Positions 49,317 to 60,250 of a stretch of 64,000 nt of DNA are shown here, piece after piece. The notes beneath the pieces are model-generated. The model ran no database searches. It was not told the origin of the DNA and worked only from the letters and a program-made list of their open reading frames with translations. This stretch comes from Gracilaria domingensis (taxonomy: Eukaryota > Rhodophyta > Florideophyceae > Gracilariales > Gracilariaceae): NCBI GenBank assembly GCA_022539475.1, contig VCMS01000059.1:147056-211055 (forward strand), written 5' to 3'. Within the stretch, counting starts at the first letter, position 1, and each line of letters begins with the position of its first letter. Position numbers and translations under genes: made by a program.

Positions 49317-51725
49317 ATGTCGACAAATAACAATACCGAAGCGCATAATTCTGAGTCGTCTACCACCCGCAAGGTAGGACGTAAACGCAGCTGATGGCTG
49401 AGAGAATGCTTCTCGTTACAGCAAGACAGCGATCCTGCTATTCAAACGGAGAACGTCTACACCACCTGCAACGGCTGCGGGTGGCAGACGAAGGCGGAGA
49501 CACCAAACGAGACTCAACTGGGAAACCACCTGCTGCAGTGCAACTTCACATCCTCTGACACCCTAACCAGGCTGCTCAAGTCTCCCTCGCTCCTACGCGC
49601 ATATCGCAGATTGGGTTCATCTTCCGAATGTTTCGAGATACCAATAACTCCTTCCAAGGTTAGTCGCCAGGAAGGTGTCAGCTCAACTGCCAGAGCTGTT
49701 GCGCTGAGAAACGAAAGAACTCAGGCGGAAGCAAGAGGCGAGATAGATCAGAAAGCTTTCGCGAAGAAGGTGTCACGATTGCATGATCTACTTACACGAC
49801 TTATCGTGCACAATATGTTGCCGTTCAGCATCTTAAGTAGAAACGAAGATAAGAATGAGCTCATCAAAATTATTAAGCTGCTTGACCCTCGACTTGAACG
49901 CCATGTACCAACTATCGAACGTATGGCTACAAAAAACATAGAAGGATATTACGAGACTCAATTGAAATTGGTTAAGTCATCAATAGCTTCCTCTCTCCGT
50001 CAGACATATGGTACTCTGATTTTTGACGGTTGGACAGACTGTAACTCTGAGAGTGTTGTGAATGTCCTCCTGACAATTACTGGGGTTAACCGTTCGAGAC
50101 TTACTTATTTTCTAAGATCAGTGTATACGGGATCTACGAGCTGCGACGCTATGTTTTATGCTGACATTGTTGACTCTGTATTCAGGGACTTTGGGGATAT
50201 GAAGCGAATTACGGGAGTCGTGAGTGACAACACTGCCTCTTGTGTGAAGGCGAAGGAAGAAATTGTGAGGAGGTACAACCACGTTATTGCTGGGCAGGAC
50301 CAGACCCATGTTGCTAATCTCCTTATGCAAGATGTAGGTGGGCTACAGTGGGTATCTGATATACTAGTTACAGTTTCTGGGGTGGTGAATGATTTGCGCA
50401 AACATTCAAAGCTGTATTTTCGCTTTAAACAGTTGAAGGATCAGTTCAACGTGGGTCTCCGTAATTCTGGGTACCTCACAAGTAATAGGAAGTTGGATCA
50501 GTACGGAAGAGTGGCTCCAATAAGAACGGCCGTCCTGCCCATGAAGATGGCCTCCACGCGTTTCGCAAGCGCGGAAGGAATGCTACACTCCTTTATCAGA
50601 GGTAAGCCTATATACCAACAGTTAGTGGACTGTACTGACTTTCATAGTAGTCTTTATGGCAACAGAAACACCCGCCGGCGAGAAAACTTTGAAGCTATCG
50701 TTCGAGACAACACTTTATTTGAGAAGTGCGGGGACATATATTATGTACTTCGAATCATGCGGCAATACCTGCGCGTATTCGATGACGATAGTTCCGTCAT
50801 ATCTGAAGTTTTTCCTGCCACACGACAGCTTGAGCAGAAACTACGAGTTCTGCCACTGACGTCGTTCTTCACATTAGAGCGAAGGGAGGAAGTTCTGGCC
50901 TGCTTCAGCAGTCGAATGAAGGAGGAAACGCGAAGGATTCCTTTACTGACATCTCTTCACTTGGTAGCGTACTTCCTGGACATCCGCAGCGTAAACGACG
51001 ACGTCACCGATTATAACGCGCAGGTGTTGAAGCAAATCCGCGCGTTCGTTTGCTCAGAGGTGTTCCCGCCGACGCAAAAACTGCCCAGTTCGGGCGGTGT
51101 CGACGGCGCTGTTCACCGGATGTTTGAAGAATTTAGCTTTACCCGGTTGTCTTGGCGGTCTCAGGCCGATAACCCCACGCAAAGGGAATCACTCATGGCA
51201 TTCAAGAACATTCCTGTGCTGTATTGGATGCAGTTCAGAGGTAATTCCTGTCTAAGAGAGTTTTCTCTTCGGGTTTTGTCCGTAAGCCCGTCATCGGCAA
51301 GTGTAGAAAGGAGCTTCAGCCTTCAAGGAAGGATTAGAACTCCTTCCCGCAACAGGCTTCACCCACTTAAAGTGGAGAAAATGATCTTCTGCGCCTTTAA
51401 TCGGGCTCTGGACTCCCAGAAACGACAGCCTCAGAAGCGCGCAATGAGGCCTACTTGCACTCGCGTTGCCGATCCGAGAGTATCGGACACTCAAGAGCAC
51501 ACAGCCCCGACACCACTAGAAATGACAGTAACGGATCCTGGTGGAACAGAAGACTTCGTTTCTTATTTTGATATGGAACCAACTGTTGAAGATATCAACG
51601 AAGACGTCAATGATGAGGAGGCCGTAACAGAGGTCATTATTGAGTCGGCGTTCTCGGATGTAGAGAATGAACAAAGCGAAGCTCACCTTCCTGACTCAAA
51701 TATTATGCGCAGCCTGTTTGCATAA
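49317..51725 (+). pseudogene. hAT-family transposase with one in-frame TGA
   Basis: The frame starts at ATG 49317 (MSTNNNTEAHNS), meets a TGA at 49392-49394 and is then open to 51725, about 800 codons. Just after the stop lies a BED-type zinc finger (CNGCG...H-x4-C: GNHLLQC). The catalytic region includes LIFDGWTDCNSESVV and GVVSDNTASC. The C-terminal hAT dimerisation motif is typical (SVSPSSASVERSFSLQ, RTPSRNRLHPLKVEKM). If translation starts later, the downstream ORF lacks only the first ~26 residues, so activity cannot be excluded. Confidence 0.88.
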
Positions 51726-51950
51726 ATAACTTCAATGATACTTACCTTTGTTGTGTCCACGCGGTCGTGCCGAAGCAAAAAATGTTCAGATGGTGAGCGT
51801 TTTGTCTTCAGGGGTACTCACAAGGTTCAACTCTGAGCTCATAATAATGTGGTAAGGCTAGAGTTCCTTTTCTCACTCTTCTTCTTGTTTCCTTCTTCCC
51901 CTTTGAAGGTAGAAACGATCTGCGTCTGGTGCTGCGTGCTGGCCTTGACC
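51726..51950. other. Likely 5' UTR of the GDT1-like gene, possible intron
   Basis: GTAAGG at 51853 and TTTGAAG|GTAG near 51907 could be the ends of a ~55-bp 5' UTR intron. Confidence 0.3.
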
Positions 51951-52175
51951 ATGGTTAGTTATGTCGTCAGTCGTGGTGCTATGAATGCCACGTCCACCGG
52001 TATTGCCACTGTCTCTGCGCCGGCTTTGCCGGCTTTGCCGGCTTTGCCGCAGTTTCCGTCCAAGGTGCAGCTTCCTGAACGATTTCAGTCGTTCGTGAGA
52101 CCGTTCACTCAGTCGTTTGGAGTGGTATTTTTGTCCGAGTTTGGTGATAAGAGTATGTTTGCCACTGCTCTTATG
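51951..52175 (+). pseudogene. GDT1/UPF0016 cation transporter, 5' fragment cut by element C
   Basis: 75 codons from ATG 51951. An N-terminal Ala/Pro/Thr-rich stretch with three PAL repeats (GCTTTGCCG triplication) precedes FVRPFTQSFGVVFLSEFGDKS, the first transmembrane helix with the family signature E-x-G-D-K-S. GDT1/TMEM165 proteins move Mn2+/Ca2+ in Golgi or plastid membranes. The LTR of element C follows directly after ALM. The remaining gene (second E-x-G-D-(K/R)-(T/S) repeat) is not in the window because C is truncated on the far side. Confidence 0.78.
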
Positions 52176-52919
52176 TGTGGTGCAAAACCCTCGACGGGAA
52201 AACAACAAGCCGCGTCGCGGACGAGCACCTCAGGGTGTTCAGGCCCTGCTCCCTGTGAAGGGCAGTCGAGCGGCAGAACCCTCCGATAGGGCCAACACGA
52301 GCCGGGTGTAAATCCGGGTGGCCCCGATCTGGGCGTGCAGTCGGAGGTAGAAGGGGCAGAATCGGCGTAGGTATCCGGATGGTTCCGGCGAGCCACAGCG
52401 AGTGGGGGTATCCAGCCCAACGGTATGGGACGACAAAAGATTAACAAACGAGCCGCACTGCGGGGCACTGACTCGCGATAAGCGGGAAAACTCCCGAGAC
52501 AAATGGGACAAACCTACAATGTAGGGCAGAGTAGTGAAAGCCGTAAGACGGAAATGAAAACAATAAAATGGATAAGAAAAGTGCCTTGACGACGGATTAG
52601 TACTCCTCAGGGACGGAGGTTGGTTGATCAGCCCGGAATTGCGGCGGTATTCCCCCAGGATGGGGCTGGTGACCGTGCGCAAGCGGCAAGAAGATCAGAG
52701 CCAAAGGCCTCGTTGAGGTTTACTGAGTGAAGCTGGCGCGCAGTCGGCACACCTAAGTACTGTGGAGGCCGAGGCGTGCGAGTGTAAATTCCTAAAATAT
52801 TAGGCAAAATAAATTACTAATTCTAAGAAATGTGCCAGCAGGCCGGGGTCCAGCAATGGACACCCGGTGCATAATATGCACTGTAAAATGCGCATAATAT
52901 TGGCGCAATTTGCACTACA
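52176..52919 (-). repeat. 3' LTR of element C (744 bp), different U3
   Basis: 52176-52724 is about 97% like the R-U5 side of B. From 52725 to 52919 the sequence is unrelated; the LTR starts (minus strand) TGTAGTGCAAATTGCGCC. Confidence 0.88.
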
Positions 52920-52935
52920 TCTCCCCCTCCTCAGG
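52920..52935 (-). other. Polypurine tract of element C
   Basis: Minus strand CCTGAGGAGGGGGAGA, next to the LTR start. Confidence 0.8.
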
Positions 52936-54290
52936 ACGAGGCACAACGCGCAAAGATGCGGTTGACGAGCCCGGAACCCGGCAATCCATCCTCGCAAGCC
53001 GAACTCCTCGGTCGAATCGTCCCAGATCCCCCAGGGGGCTTCTCGCGTAGGGCAGTGACCACGAGCCTCCTGGTCGAGGTGTCGACAACGTCAACGACGG
53101 GTCCGGACTGCCCGCAGGTTTCTCAGGTCGTTCGCGAAAATTCCCAGTGTTGGGCTTCCCTTCCGCATCCTAGCGGCTGTACGTGTCTCCTACACAAGCG
53201 ACAATGAGTCCTACATCCTCCTCAAAGAGGCTCCCGTCCACGACGGTGGGCGTCATTGAGCGATAATCCCCGACTGATATCGGCTACAGTACGTCCTTCA
53301 CCAGTTTCGGCACTTCCGAGTTTTCGGCTTGCCGTCAAGTACGGAGCAAACCGGCTAGTCGGATATTTCTCCTGCGTCGTACAAGACGATCGAGCCCAAA
53401 AAAGTTGGATTTGAAGACCGGGAAGTGCCTCAAACGAGGTCTTTTCGGTTCAGGTATACTGTAAACAACCGAAATTCGGCAAACTGACCATCTCCGCTGA
53501 GCGGCTTGAACGATACCCGAACTCGGCATTCCCTCGCATTCCTTGTAGCCCTGCCAAATCTCTATTTGGATGGCAGTTTCCGTCTCAATCCGCTGCCGCG
53601 TTGCGGAGATAGCGCTGTCCCAAGTTGTGCTAAAAATAGCCTGACAGGGGGTGTTTTCGCGAGCGCCATAACTCCACAACCGTTGAAGACGGCAATAAGC
53701 CATTCAACTCAAGTTTAAGTCTCTCTAGGTAGAGTCAATGTACGCCGAAAGATCGGAATTTGCTCCCGATTAAGTGGGTCAAACGCGATCGTTCCAGTTC
53801 GGACATCCCAAAAGGGCAAGTTGATTGACCGACCGAGATGAGTTCGGAACTTCGCGTCCAGCCTTCCCCCAAGGAAAGGGATCTCCCAGAGGCGCTTCGT
53901 ACCATCCAAAGAGTTGGTCTAGCGATGCCGAGATCTTCGGGAATGCCGTGTGACGGATACAGCACATGTCCGATCCAGCGTACTGGAAGTACTGTAGTGC
54001 TCAAACCTTCGTCACAAATGAAGGCGTACCGTCAACAAACGGACTTCGAACATGCCGTAGAACGGTTCAAAAGATGCCAGACACCCATGAGCGTGCATAT
54101 AACTCAAGAACACTGGGCTATGAAACCGTGAAAAGCGAGAACGGTCGAGAGCAATTTTCCAGTAATGGCGAATGTAAATCCGTCTTTGCGGCAAAGAAAC
54201 CGACGGGACTCGGCACTGTGCGATATGTATTGGCACCAGAAGGTGGTATAGATGATGGGGCATGACCAGGATAGTAGTGGTAATTCATCC
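52936..54290. other. Accessory region of element C, decayed
   Basis: No homologue of the antisense genes of A and B is visible on the plus strand. On the minus strand (same as pol) there are broken but protein-like frames: 53703-53335 (TWDSAISATRQRIETETA) and 54004-53715 (RWIGHVLYPSHGIPEDLGIA; then, in another frame, TGTIAFDPLNREQIPIFRR, faintly like a retroviral-type protease end). I take it as a different, decayed accessory module. Confidence 0.45.
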
Positions 54291-54704
54291 AGCCGTTGCC
54301 GGCTTGGCTCAAAATTTCTCTTCTGCTCTCCCCTTCTCAGTGGGCAATACCTCATTCAAGGCTGTTGCGAATGACCCGCGAGAGAGAGGCTAGCCTTCCG
54401 CAGTGAGCGGCTGTAGAATCATAACTTCATAGTCTTCATTCCAGTATCCTGGCTTCTTTTCGTTCTTCTAGGCTTCTTTCTTCTTCTTCTTCTCCACTGT
54501 AAGTGGCTTCCGCATTTCGCGGCATGTTTGTTCAGCAAAAAGCTGTCCGCTTAGAGCGGCCTGGTCCGCCTGAGGCGGCTGAGTGGTATCAAGTTAACTT
54601 AGTTACACCCGCTTGACGCGGCATATTCTTGCGTAATGCAATACTGTCCGCATGAGGCGGCATATTCCGTCCGAGACGGCTGCGCTCAATAGGAACGTGG
54701 GTGG

Positions 54705-57700
54705 TCAACCCACTTGGGCCTTGTCAAGCCTAGCCGGTATCGGTGTCCGTGTGCGACGGTGGTACTGCAAGACCTTCGAGCGAGGCAAGTGCTCAATGGG
54801 CTCGTGCGTATCCTCTGAGGAGGCGTAGCCGTACCAACGGACTCGATACAGTAGTTCCCCGTCAGGGGCGTAGCCGTGACTTACCAGACGGTCAATGACA
54901 TATTCCTCATCGAGAACACTCCGCTCTGTATGCGGCTTACTTGAAGAATCCTCTTTCGAGGCGTAGTCGTCGCTTCTCCCGTCGTGGGCATCGTCGTTCG
55001 TGATCGGCTTCCGTCCTGACGGCAGTACATCCTGTACGCCAGGCTTTGGTCTCCGTGACCATGGTACTTTCCTGACCATCATGCTTCCAGATTCCTGGTT
55101 CTTCTCCCCATGCTGCTGGGCTGTGACCGTGCTTCGGTCTTCTCGAATAGCGAGCTTCCGGCGTTCCGGCACAATCTCCCGTTGCGACGGTGAACGGTCC
55201 GCAGAGCGGTGAGCCAGCGAGTGGTGTTCTGGCACGTGCCGTGGCGGCGGTTCGCCGCGCGCTGCGGTTTGCGACACCTGCGCCTTTGCATGGCTGTCAA
55301 GAGCCGATTCAAATTCGGAATTTTTTGAACCGTTTTTAGGCGGCGCCAGGTCTGTGGCTGGCGCGTGCCCGGCTTGCGCACTGTAATCCTCGGTTGGAGG
55401 CGGATCTCCCACGGAGCTCGACACTTGGCGCGACGTGCACGCGTCGTCAGTGCTTGAGTGCTGCCCACTTGCTGTGGCTTGACTGTTCGCCACACTGGTG
55501 GTTGGTTCCGTCTTTTTGACGGCTTTGGCACTCGGTGCTGCACCAAAATCTCCCGAAGTCGGGTCTGCCGTAACAGCACGGTTTTTTCGAACTAACTCTT
55601 CTTTCTCCGGACTTCCGGCTTTGCGATTCACCATAGTGGTGCCTTCCACCTCAGCCTTCCGTGGTAACGGCGCGTCCTTCTCTTCCGGTCTTCCGGCTGC
55701 AATCGTCACCGAGGTGGCGTCCTTCTCAGAAGGCCTCCGCGAAACTGTGCGATCCCTCCGGCTTTCCGGCTGCAAATCACGTACCACATCGGTACTGTGT
55801 TCCCGTTCTTGGGCCTGCAAACGTAACTCCGTTCGCGACGGCGGTGGTGAGCAAGAGTGATCTTCCTCTTCTTGAGGCTTCCGCGGTAGCCGCGCGTCGT
55901 TCTCTTCTTTCCGGCTCTCCGGCTGTGTGTCGCGCGTTGACGCGCCTTCATCACGACTCGCGTGCGATACAGAGGCCTGCGAAGGCGACTCCGTCGACGA
56001 CGGCGACAACGAAAAAGAACGACCTGCCTCCTCCCCCTCCTCAGTGGGAGTGTCGGGGGTGGCGGCGAGTATCCCCATAGGGGCCCTCATCCGCGTGTGC
56101 ACATGTGCGGCATTGGAGACCGACCGGTCAGATTCCGGCTTAGCAGGCAAATGGGCAAGCCCGCGATCCGGATGCGGCAACACAGACGGTTGAGTGCGGG
56201 TACCCGCCGCGGCGTCTGTTTCCGTTTCGACGGCTGTTCCCACAGTGGGTGCGGTAGGGGCCGACGATGACGGTAGCGAATCCTGCGAAACAGGCTTTGG
56301 CGCAGGCGTTATGCGATCTAGCGACAAACGCTCGTGCTCTCCCTTGATATCAAGGACAACCGTTGTGTCGGTGACAGCAATAACCCGGAACGGGCCGTCC
56401 GCGATAGGAGAAAGCTTGTGGCGCTTCTCCTTTTCGGGGTTGTAGTACTCCTTCCGTACGAAGGCAAAGCTACCTTCCCTGATCTGAGGGGCATTCTTAC
56501 GCACTCTAGCGTCGAAATTCCGCTTGTATGCGGCCTGGGCCTTAGCGATATGCTGCCCAACTGTAGGGATAATGTTCTTAAGCCAGTCCTTCCAGGCGTC
56601 CCTGTGTAGACGGGGCGACGGAAACTTATCCAAAGTTGGCTGTGGCTCGATAGCCACCGAAGGTGGGACGCGTGATAGCACAAGCTCGAACGGCGAGATT
56701 CGAGTCGTGCGATGAACCTGCGTATTGTAGGCATAAGTCACCGCATCGGTGTACTGATCCCATTCCGACGGATGCTCGGCAACAAACGTCCGCAATGCGT
56801 TGAGCATCGTGCGGTTAAAACGCTCAACCTGCCCATTACTCTGGGGATGATATGTTGTCGTAAACCAGTTTTGGATCCGCAAGATGCGGCATACGTCCTG
56901 AAAGAACTTAGCCGTGAACTGCGGTCCATTATCCGATAGTAAGTCAATCGGCGGTCCGTAGACAAAAACCCAGTGAGTAACGAAAGCTTGGGCGACCGCA
57001 CTAGCAGTAACCTTCTTTAAAGGCACAGTCCGTACCAGCTTAGAAAAGCGGTCGGTGATAACAAGCAAAAACCGGTTTCCCCGGCGGGTGCGAATAAACT
57101 CGCCGAGTAGATCGATCGCCACAAACTCCAGTGGAGCCCTAGCAGGGAATAGTGCCAACTTCTTGGAATACTTATGGAGCTTGACGCGGTTCTTCGCGCA
57201 GTCAGAACATCCACGAACAGTGGCATACGCGTCGAAAGCCATTGCTGGCCAGTAAAAGTCCTTCCGTAAGGTGTAGTACAACTTCCTGCCACCAGGGTGG
57301 GCTGACAACTTCGCATAGTGCGACAAATGCAGTACTCGTGACTGAAGTGAGTGCGGAACCACAATCTGTGGCCTGTTTCCGACAGTTCGGATTAGAAATC
57401 CTTGGTCGTTCTCGACGAAAGGCAACTGTGCTCCACCGTTTAGACGACTACGGATCTCCGTACAAAAACGGTCGGTGTGCTGCTCCCGGATGAGTTCCTC
57501 CGGCTTGATCGGTACGAAAGAGCCCGGTTCGGGTTGCGTGTCTGACACGGCTAAAACAGCATCGTAGATGTCCCATCCTTCCGATTCTTCATCGGCATCG
57601 CTCGAGCCGTCTTCCACGAGGAAGCACGGTATCTCCAGATCATCGACTGGCGCAGCTTCAGCCGCTGTTTCTAAGCGGGACAGTGCATCAGCCTGAGTGT

Positions 57701-60119
57701 TCAGGAGTCCTTTCTTGTAACGGATTTCGAAGTCGAATTCCGACAAGCGAAGTCTCCACCGCATCAAGCGGCCAGATGGCTCTGCTATAGAGAGTAGCCA
57801 GCGTAATGCCGAATGATCGGTATGAACAATGAAGCGGGTCCCCATAAGATAGGGCCGCAGTGTCTGTAACGCCCAGACAACCGCCAAGCACTCCTTCTCG
57901 GATACCGAGTAATTCCTCTCGTGAACGTTGAGGCTCCTTGACCAATACCCAATTGGCAATCGCTTGCCATCATTCGTGGTCTGGAATAGGGCACAGCCGA
58001 CTTGGTAGTCGCTCGCATCCGTATCCACTGCATATGGCAAACCAGCCCTAGGCAGGGATAAAACAGGTGGCGATGTCACCGCGTCCACGAGCGACGAGAA
58101 AGCCGCGACCTTGCGGTCGTCGAATTCTTCCAGATCGACTGGCTGTCCTTTGCGAAGAAGCTCGTTCAGAGGTGCAGCGATATCCGCGAAGTTCGGAATG
58201 AAGCGGCGATACACATTGCACAAGCCGAGAAAAGATCGGAGTTCCGTCTGCGTCCTCGGATGCTTAGCCTCTTTGAGGGATTTAACGCGTACTTCGTCAA
58301 TCGAAAGCCGTCCTGGACGGATAACATGGCCGAGATACCTGACGGTTTCGGTAAAGAACTCACACTTCTTGAGCTTGAGCGTAATGCCTGCATCGCGTAG
58401 GACTCGCATCACATCCCGTACGTGGGTCAAGTGCTCATCCAGGTTGCTGGAGTAGACAATGATGTCATCCAGGTATACCAGGCAAGTCTTCCACTTAAAG
58501 CGGGCTAGCAAAATATCCACAGCTCGTTGAAAAGTGGGTGGCGCGTTCGTTAACCCAAAGGGCATCCGATTGAATCGGTACAATCCTTCATGACAAACGA
58601 AGGCTGTCTTGTCACGATCCTCAGCCCTCACGGGAACTTGCCAATAGCCCCAATTCGCGTCTAGGGTTGTGAACACTTTCGCGTCGCCCAATGAATCGAT
58701 GCATTCATCCATTCGTGGGATAGGATACACATCCTTGACCGTAGCCGCGTTTAGCTTGCGGTAATCGATGCAAAATCGCCAAGACCCATCAGCTTTGGGC
58801 GCGAGCACCACCGGCGATGCCCAAGGTGACTGAGCCGGCTCGATAACTCCAGCGCGGAGCATCTTCTCAACTTGAGCTTTCTCCTCCTGCCGAGCTGTCG
58901 GTCCTGCCCTGTAAGGGTGTTGCGAAATGGGCCGAGTATTCGGTAGCAAATCAATCCGATGTTCGGTAATACCAATCTTACCCAGTGTGCCATCCCACAT
59001 GGGCGTGAACTCCTCAAGCATGTGCCGCAATTTATCGCGGTGAGTCTCTGGGACATGTTCAAGATCCAGAGACTCCAGTTCCTGTACTGCCTTATCCTTC
59101 GTGTCAGCAGCACTCAGGTCCGTATCATTACTGTCCGACGAGGTCGGCATTGCCTCCTTCGACAGGCTGCGGTTATTTGCATCCGACGAAGTCGGCGTAG
59201 CATCTTCCGACGAACTGTTCGGTCCAGTCGTTTCGGAATTGTTCCGTTCCGCCTCCCCCTCCTCAGCTTCGAGGATTCCGAGAACCTCGGCAATAGAAAC
59301 CTGAGTAGGCACTATAGCCGCAGGGTGCGGAAGCAACGAACCAATAACTTGGCTCCTAACCAACCGTTGAGAAAAACGGCTGAAGTTCGCAACCAGCACC
59401 TGAAAAGGCTTCTCGGGTTCGACGAAAACAATCCCATTAGCGAGGGCAAGCTGATGCCTCTCCTGTAACGCAGGCAACGGTTGTACCGTTTGTAAGCCAC
59501 ATTGTGGGGAGGTCACAGTAACCCAGACCTGTGATTCAGGCGGGATGGAAATGGGCCGAGCTACTCGGAGCTTTGTAGACTTCCGTTCATCGGCTGTAGG
59601 CTTCTGTGCCGCAGGCAAAGGGACTTGCTTCTTCAGAGCCCGGCGGAGGGGACGCCGAACGATCGGTACAGTAGTCCCATCTTCCATTTCGATGGTTCGC
59701 TTCCGCGGTCGAATTGCATCGACGAAGCGGTCACAAAAGTCGCAGCCGAGTATCACCGGCGCAGCGAGCTGCTTGTAAACCAAGAAATCGAGCTTCGCCA
59801 CGTAGCGGCCAAGCCTGACAAGCAGGTCTATCACTCCCACAGTCGAAAGTGGCCGATTGTTCGCATCCGCTATGTCAATCTGCGGCGCGGCACGAACGCG
59901 AGACCGCAAGTGCGGCGGAATCATCGATTCAACCAAGAAATTTGGCCCAGCTCCTGTGTCGAGCACGGACAACTGCCGAACCATGTACTGGTCGGAAACA
60001 CCCAGGTCGGCGTAAACTTTGTAGTTACGTTTCGCCATGACCAGGACTCTATCCGGGAACCGGCTGTTCTTAGACCGTATCCACGGGCGACGCAAGACAC
60101 CAAGGTGCTCAGAGTCCAC
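54705..60119 (-). CDS. pol: Pol of element C, intact (1,804 aa)
   Basis: Protease (VLDTGAGPNFLVE), reverse transcriptase (FCIDYRKLN, LVYLDDIIVYS), RNase H (DTDASDYQVG, EKECLAVVWAL), integrase zinc site and core (AIDLLGEF, SDNGPQF, NGQVERFN), a ~450-residue Ser/Pro/Glu-rich linker, and a chromodomain (YVIDRLVSHGY, YRVRWYGYAS). The frame is open back to and past the gag stop in the -1 register, so it is probably made as Gag-Pol by frameshifting; the Met at 60119 is not the true start. The linker is the most variable part against B. Confidence 0.95.
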   Translation of the reverse strand: MDSEHLGVLRRPWIRSKNSRFPDRVLVMAKRNYKVYADLGVSDQYMVRQLSVLDTGAGPNFLVESMIPPHLRSRVRAAPQIDIADANNRPLSTVGVIDLLVRLGRYVAKLDFLVYKQLAAPVILGCDFCDRFVDAIRPRKRTIEMEDGTTVPIVRRPLRRALKKQVPLPAAQKPTADERKSTKLRVARPISIPPESQVWVTVTSPQCGLQTVQPLPALQERHQLALANGIVFVEPEKPFQVLVANFSRFSQRLVRSQVIGSLLPHPAAIVPTQVSIAEVLGILEAEEGEAERNNSETTGPNSSSEDATPTSSDANNRSLSKEAMPTSSDSNDTDLSAADTKDKAVQELESLDLEHVPETHRDKLRHMLEEFTPMWDGTLGKIGITEHRIDLLPNTRPISQHPYRAGPTARQEEKAQVEKMLRAGVIEPAQSPWASPVVLAPKADGSWRFCIDYRKLNAATVKDVYPIPRMDECIDSLGDAKVFTTLDANWGYWQVPVRAEDRDKTAFVCHEGLYRFNRMPFGLTNAPPTFQRAVDILLARFKWKTCLVYLDDIIVYSSNLDEHLTHVRDVMRVLRDAGITLKLKKCEFFTETVRYLGHVIRPGRLSIDEVRVKSLKEAKHPRTQTELRSFLGLCNVYRRFIPNFADIAAPLNELLRKGQPVDLEEFDDRKVAAFSSLVDAVTSPPVLSLPRAGLPYAVDTDASDYQVGCALFQTTNDGKRLPIGYWSRSLNVHERNYSVSEKECLAVVWALQTLRPYLMGTRFIVHTDHSALRWLLSIAEPSGRLMRWRLRLSEFDFEIRYKKGLLNTQADALSRLETAAEAAPVDDLEIPCFLVEDGSSDADEESEGWDIYDAVLAVSDTQPEPGSFVPIKPEELIREQHTDRFCTEIRSRLNGGAQLPFVENDQGFLIRTVGNRPQIVVPHSLQSRVLHLSHYAKLSAHPGGRKLYYTLRKDFYWPAMAFDAYATVRGCSDCAKNRVKLHKYSKKLALFPARAPLEFVAIDLLGEFIRTRRGNRFLLVITDRFSKLVRTVPLKKVTASAVAQAFVTHWVFVYGPPIDLLSDNGPQFTAKFFQDVCRILRIQNWFTTTYHPQSNGQVERFNRTMLNALRTFVAEHPSEWDQYTDAVTYAYNTQVHRTTRISPFELVLSRVPPSVAIEPQPTLDKFPSPRLHRDAWKDWLKNIIPTVGQHIAKAQAAYKRNFDARVRKNAPQIREGSFAFVRKEYYNPEKEKRHKLSPIADGPFRVIAVTDTTVVLDIKGEHERLSLDRITPAPKPVSQDSLPSSSAPTAPTVGTAVETETDAAAGTRTQPSVLPHPDRGLAHLPAKPESDRSVSNAAHVHTRMRAPMGILAATPDTPTEEGEEAGRSFSLSPSSTESPSQASVSHASRDEGASTRDTQPESRKEENDARLPRKPQEEEDHSCSPPPSRTELRLQAQEREHSTDVVRDLQPESRRDRTVSRRPSEKDATSVTIAAGRPEEKDAPLPRKAEVEGTTMVNRKAGSPEKEELVRKNRAVTADPTSGDFGAAPSAKAVKKTEPTTSVANSQATASGQHSSTDDACTSRQVSSSVGDPPPTEDYSAQAGHAPATDLAPPKNGSKNSEFESALDSHAKAQVSQTAARGEPPPRHVPEHHSLAHRSADRSPSQREIVPERRKLAIREDRSTVTAQQHGEKNQESGSMMVRKVPWSRRPKPGVQDVLPSGRKPITNDDAHDGRSDDYASKEDSSSKPHTERSVLDEEYVIDRLVSHGYAPDGELLYRVRWYGYASSEDTHEPIEHLPRSKVLQYHRRTRTPIPARLDKAQVG

Positions 60120-60233
60120 GTCTGTAGTGGCCAGTTTCCTCGAAAGGATTGTGACCGGGGAGCGAGGCTTCTCAGCCTCAGGCGCACTAAACCCCGTCGC
60201 TGGGGGCGCCTCTCCATTGCTGGAGGCTCCCTT

Positions 60234-60250
60234 GCTCAGTTTTTCTGAGC
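60234..60250 (-). promoter_or_regulatory. Hairpin over the gag stop, possible -1 frameshift site (element C)
   Basis: Same GCTCAG-AAAAA-CTGAGC structure as at 16563-16579, with the gag TGA in its 3' arm. A second, weaker hairpin (CCTCC...GGAGAGG) lies just downstream. Confidence 0.5.

Noticed and set aside
52956-53207. Plus-strand ORF at the place where A and B have their antisense gene
   Set aside because: No shared motif with the antisense proteins of A and B; short, with stops following.
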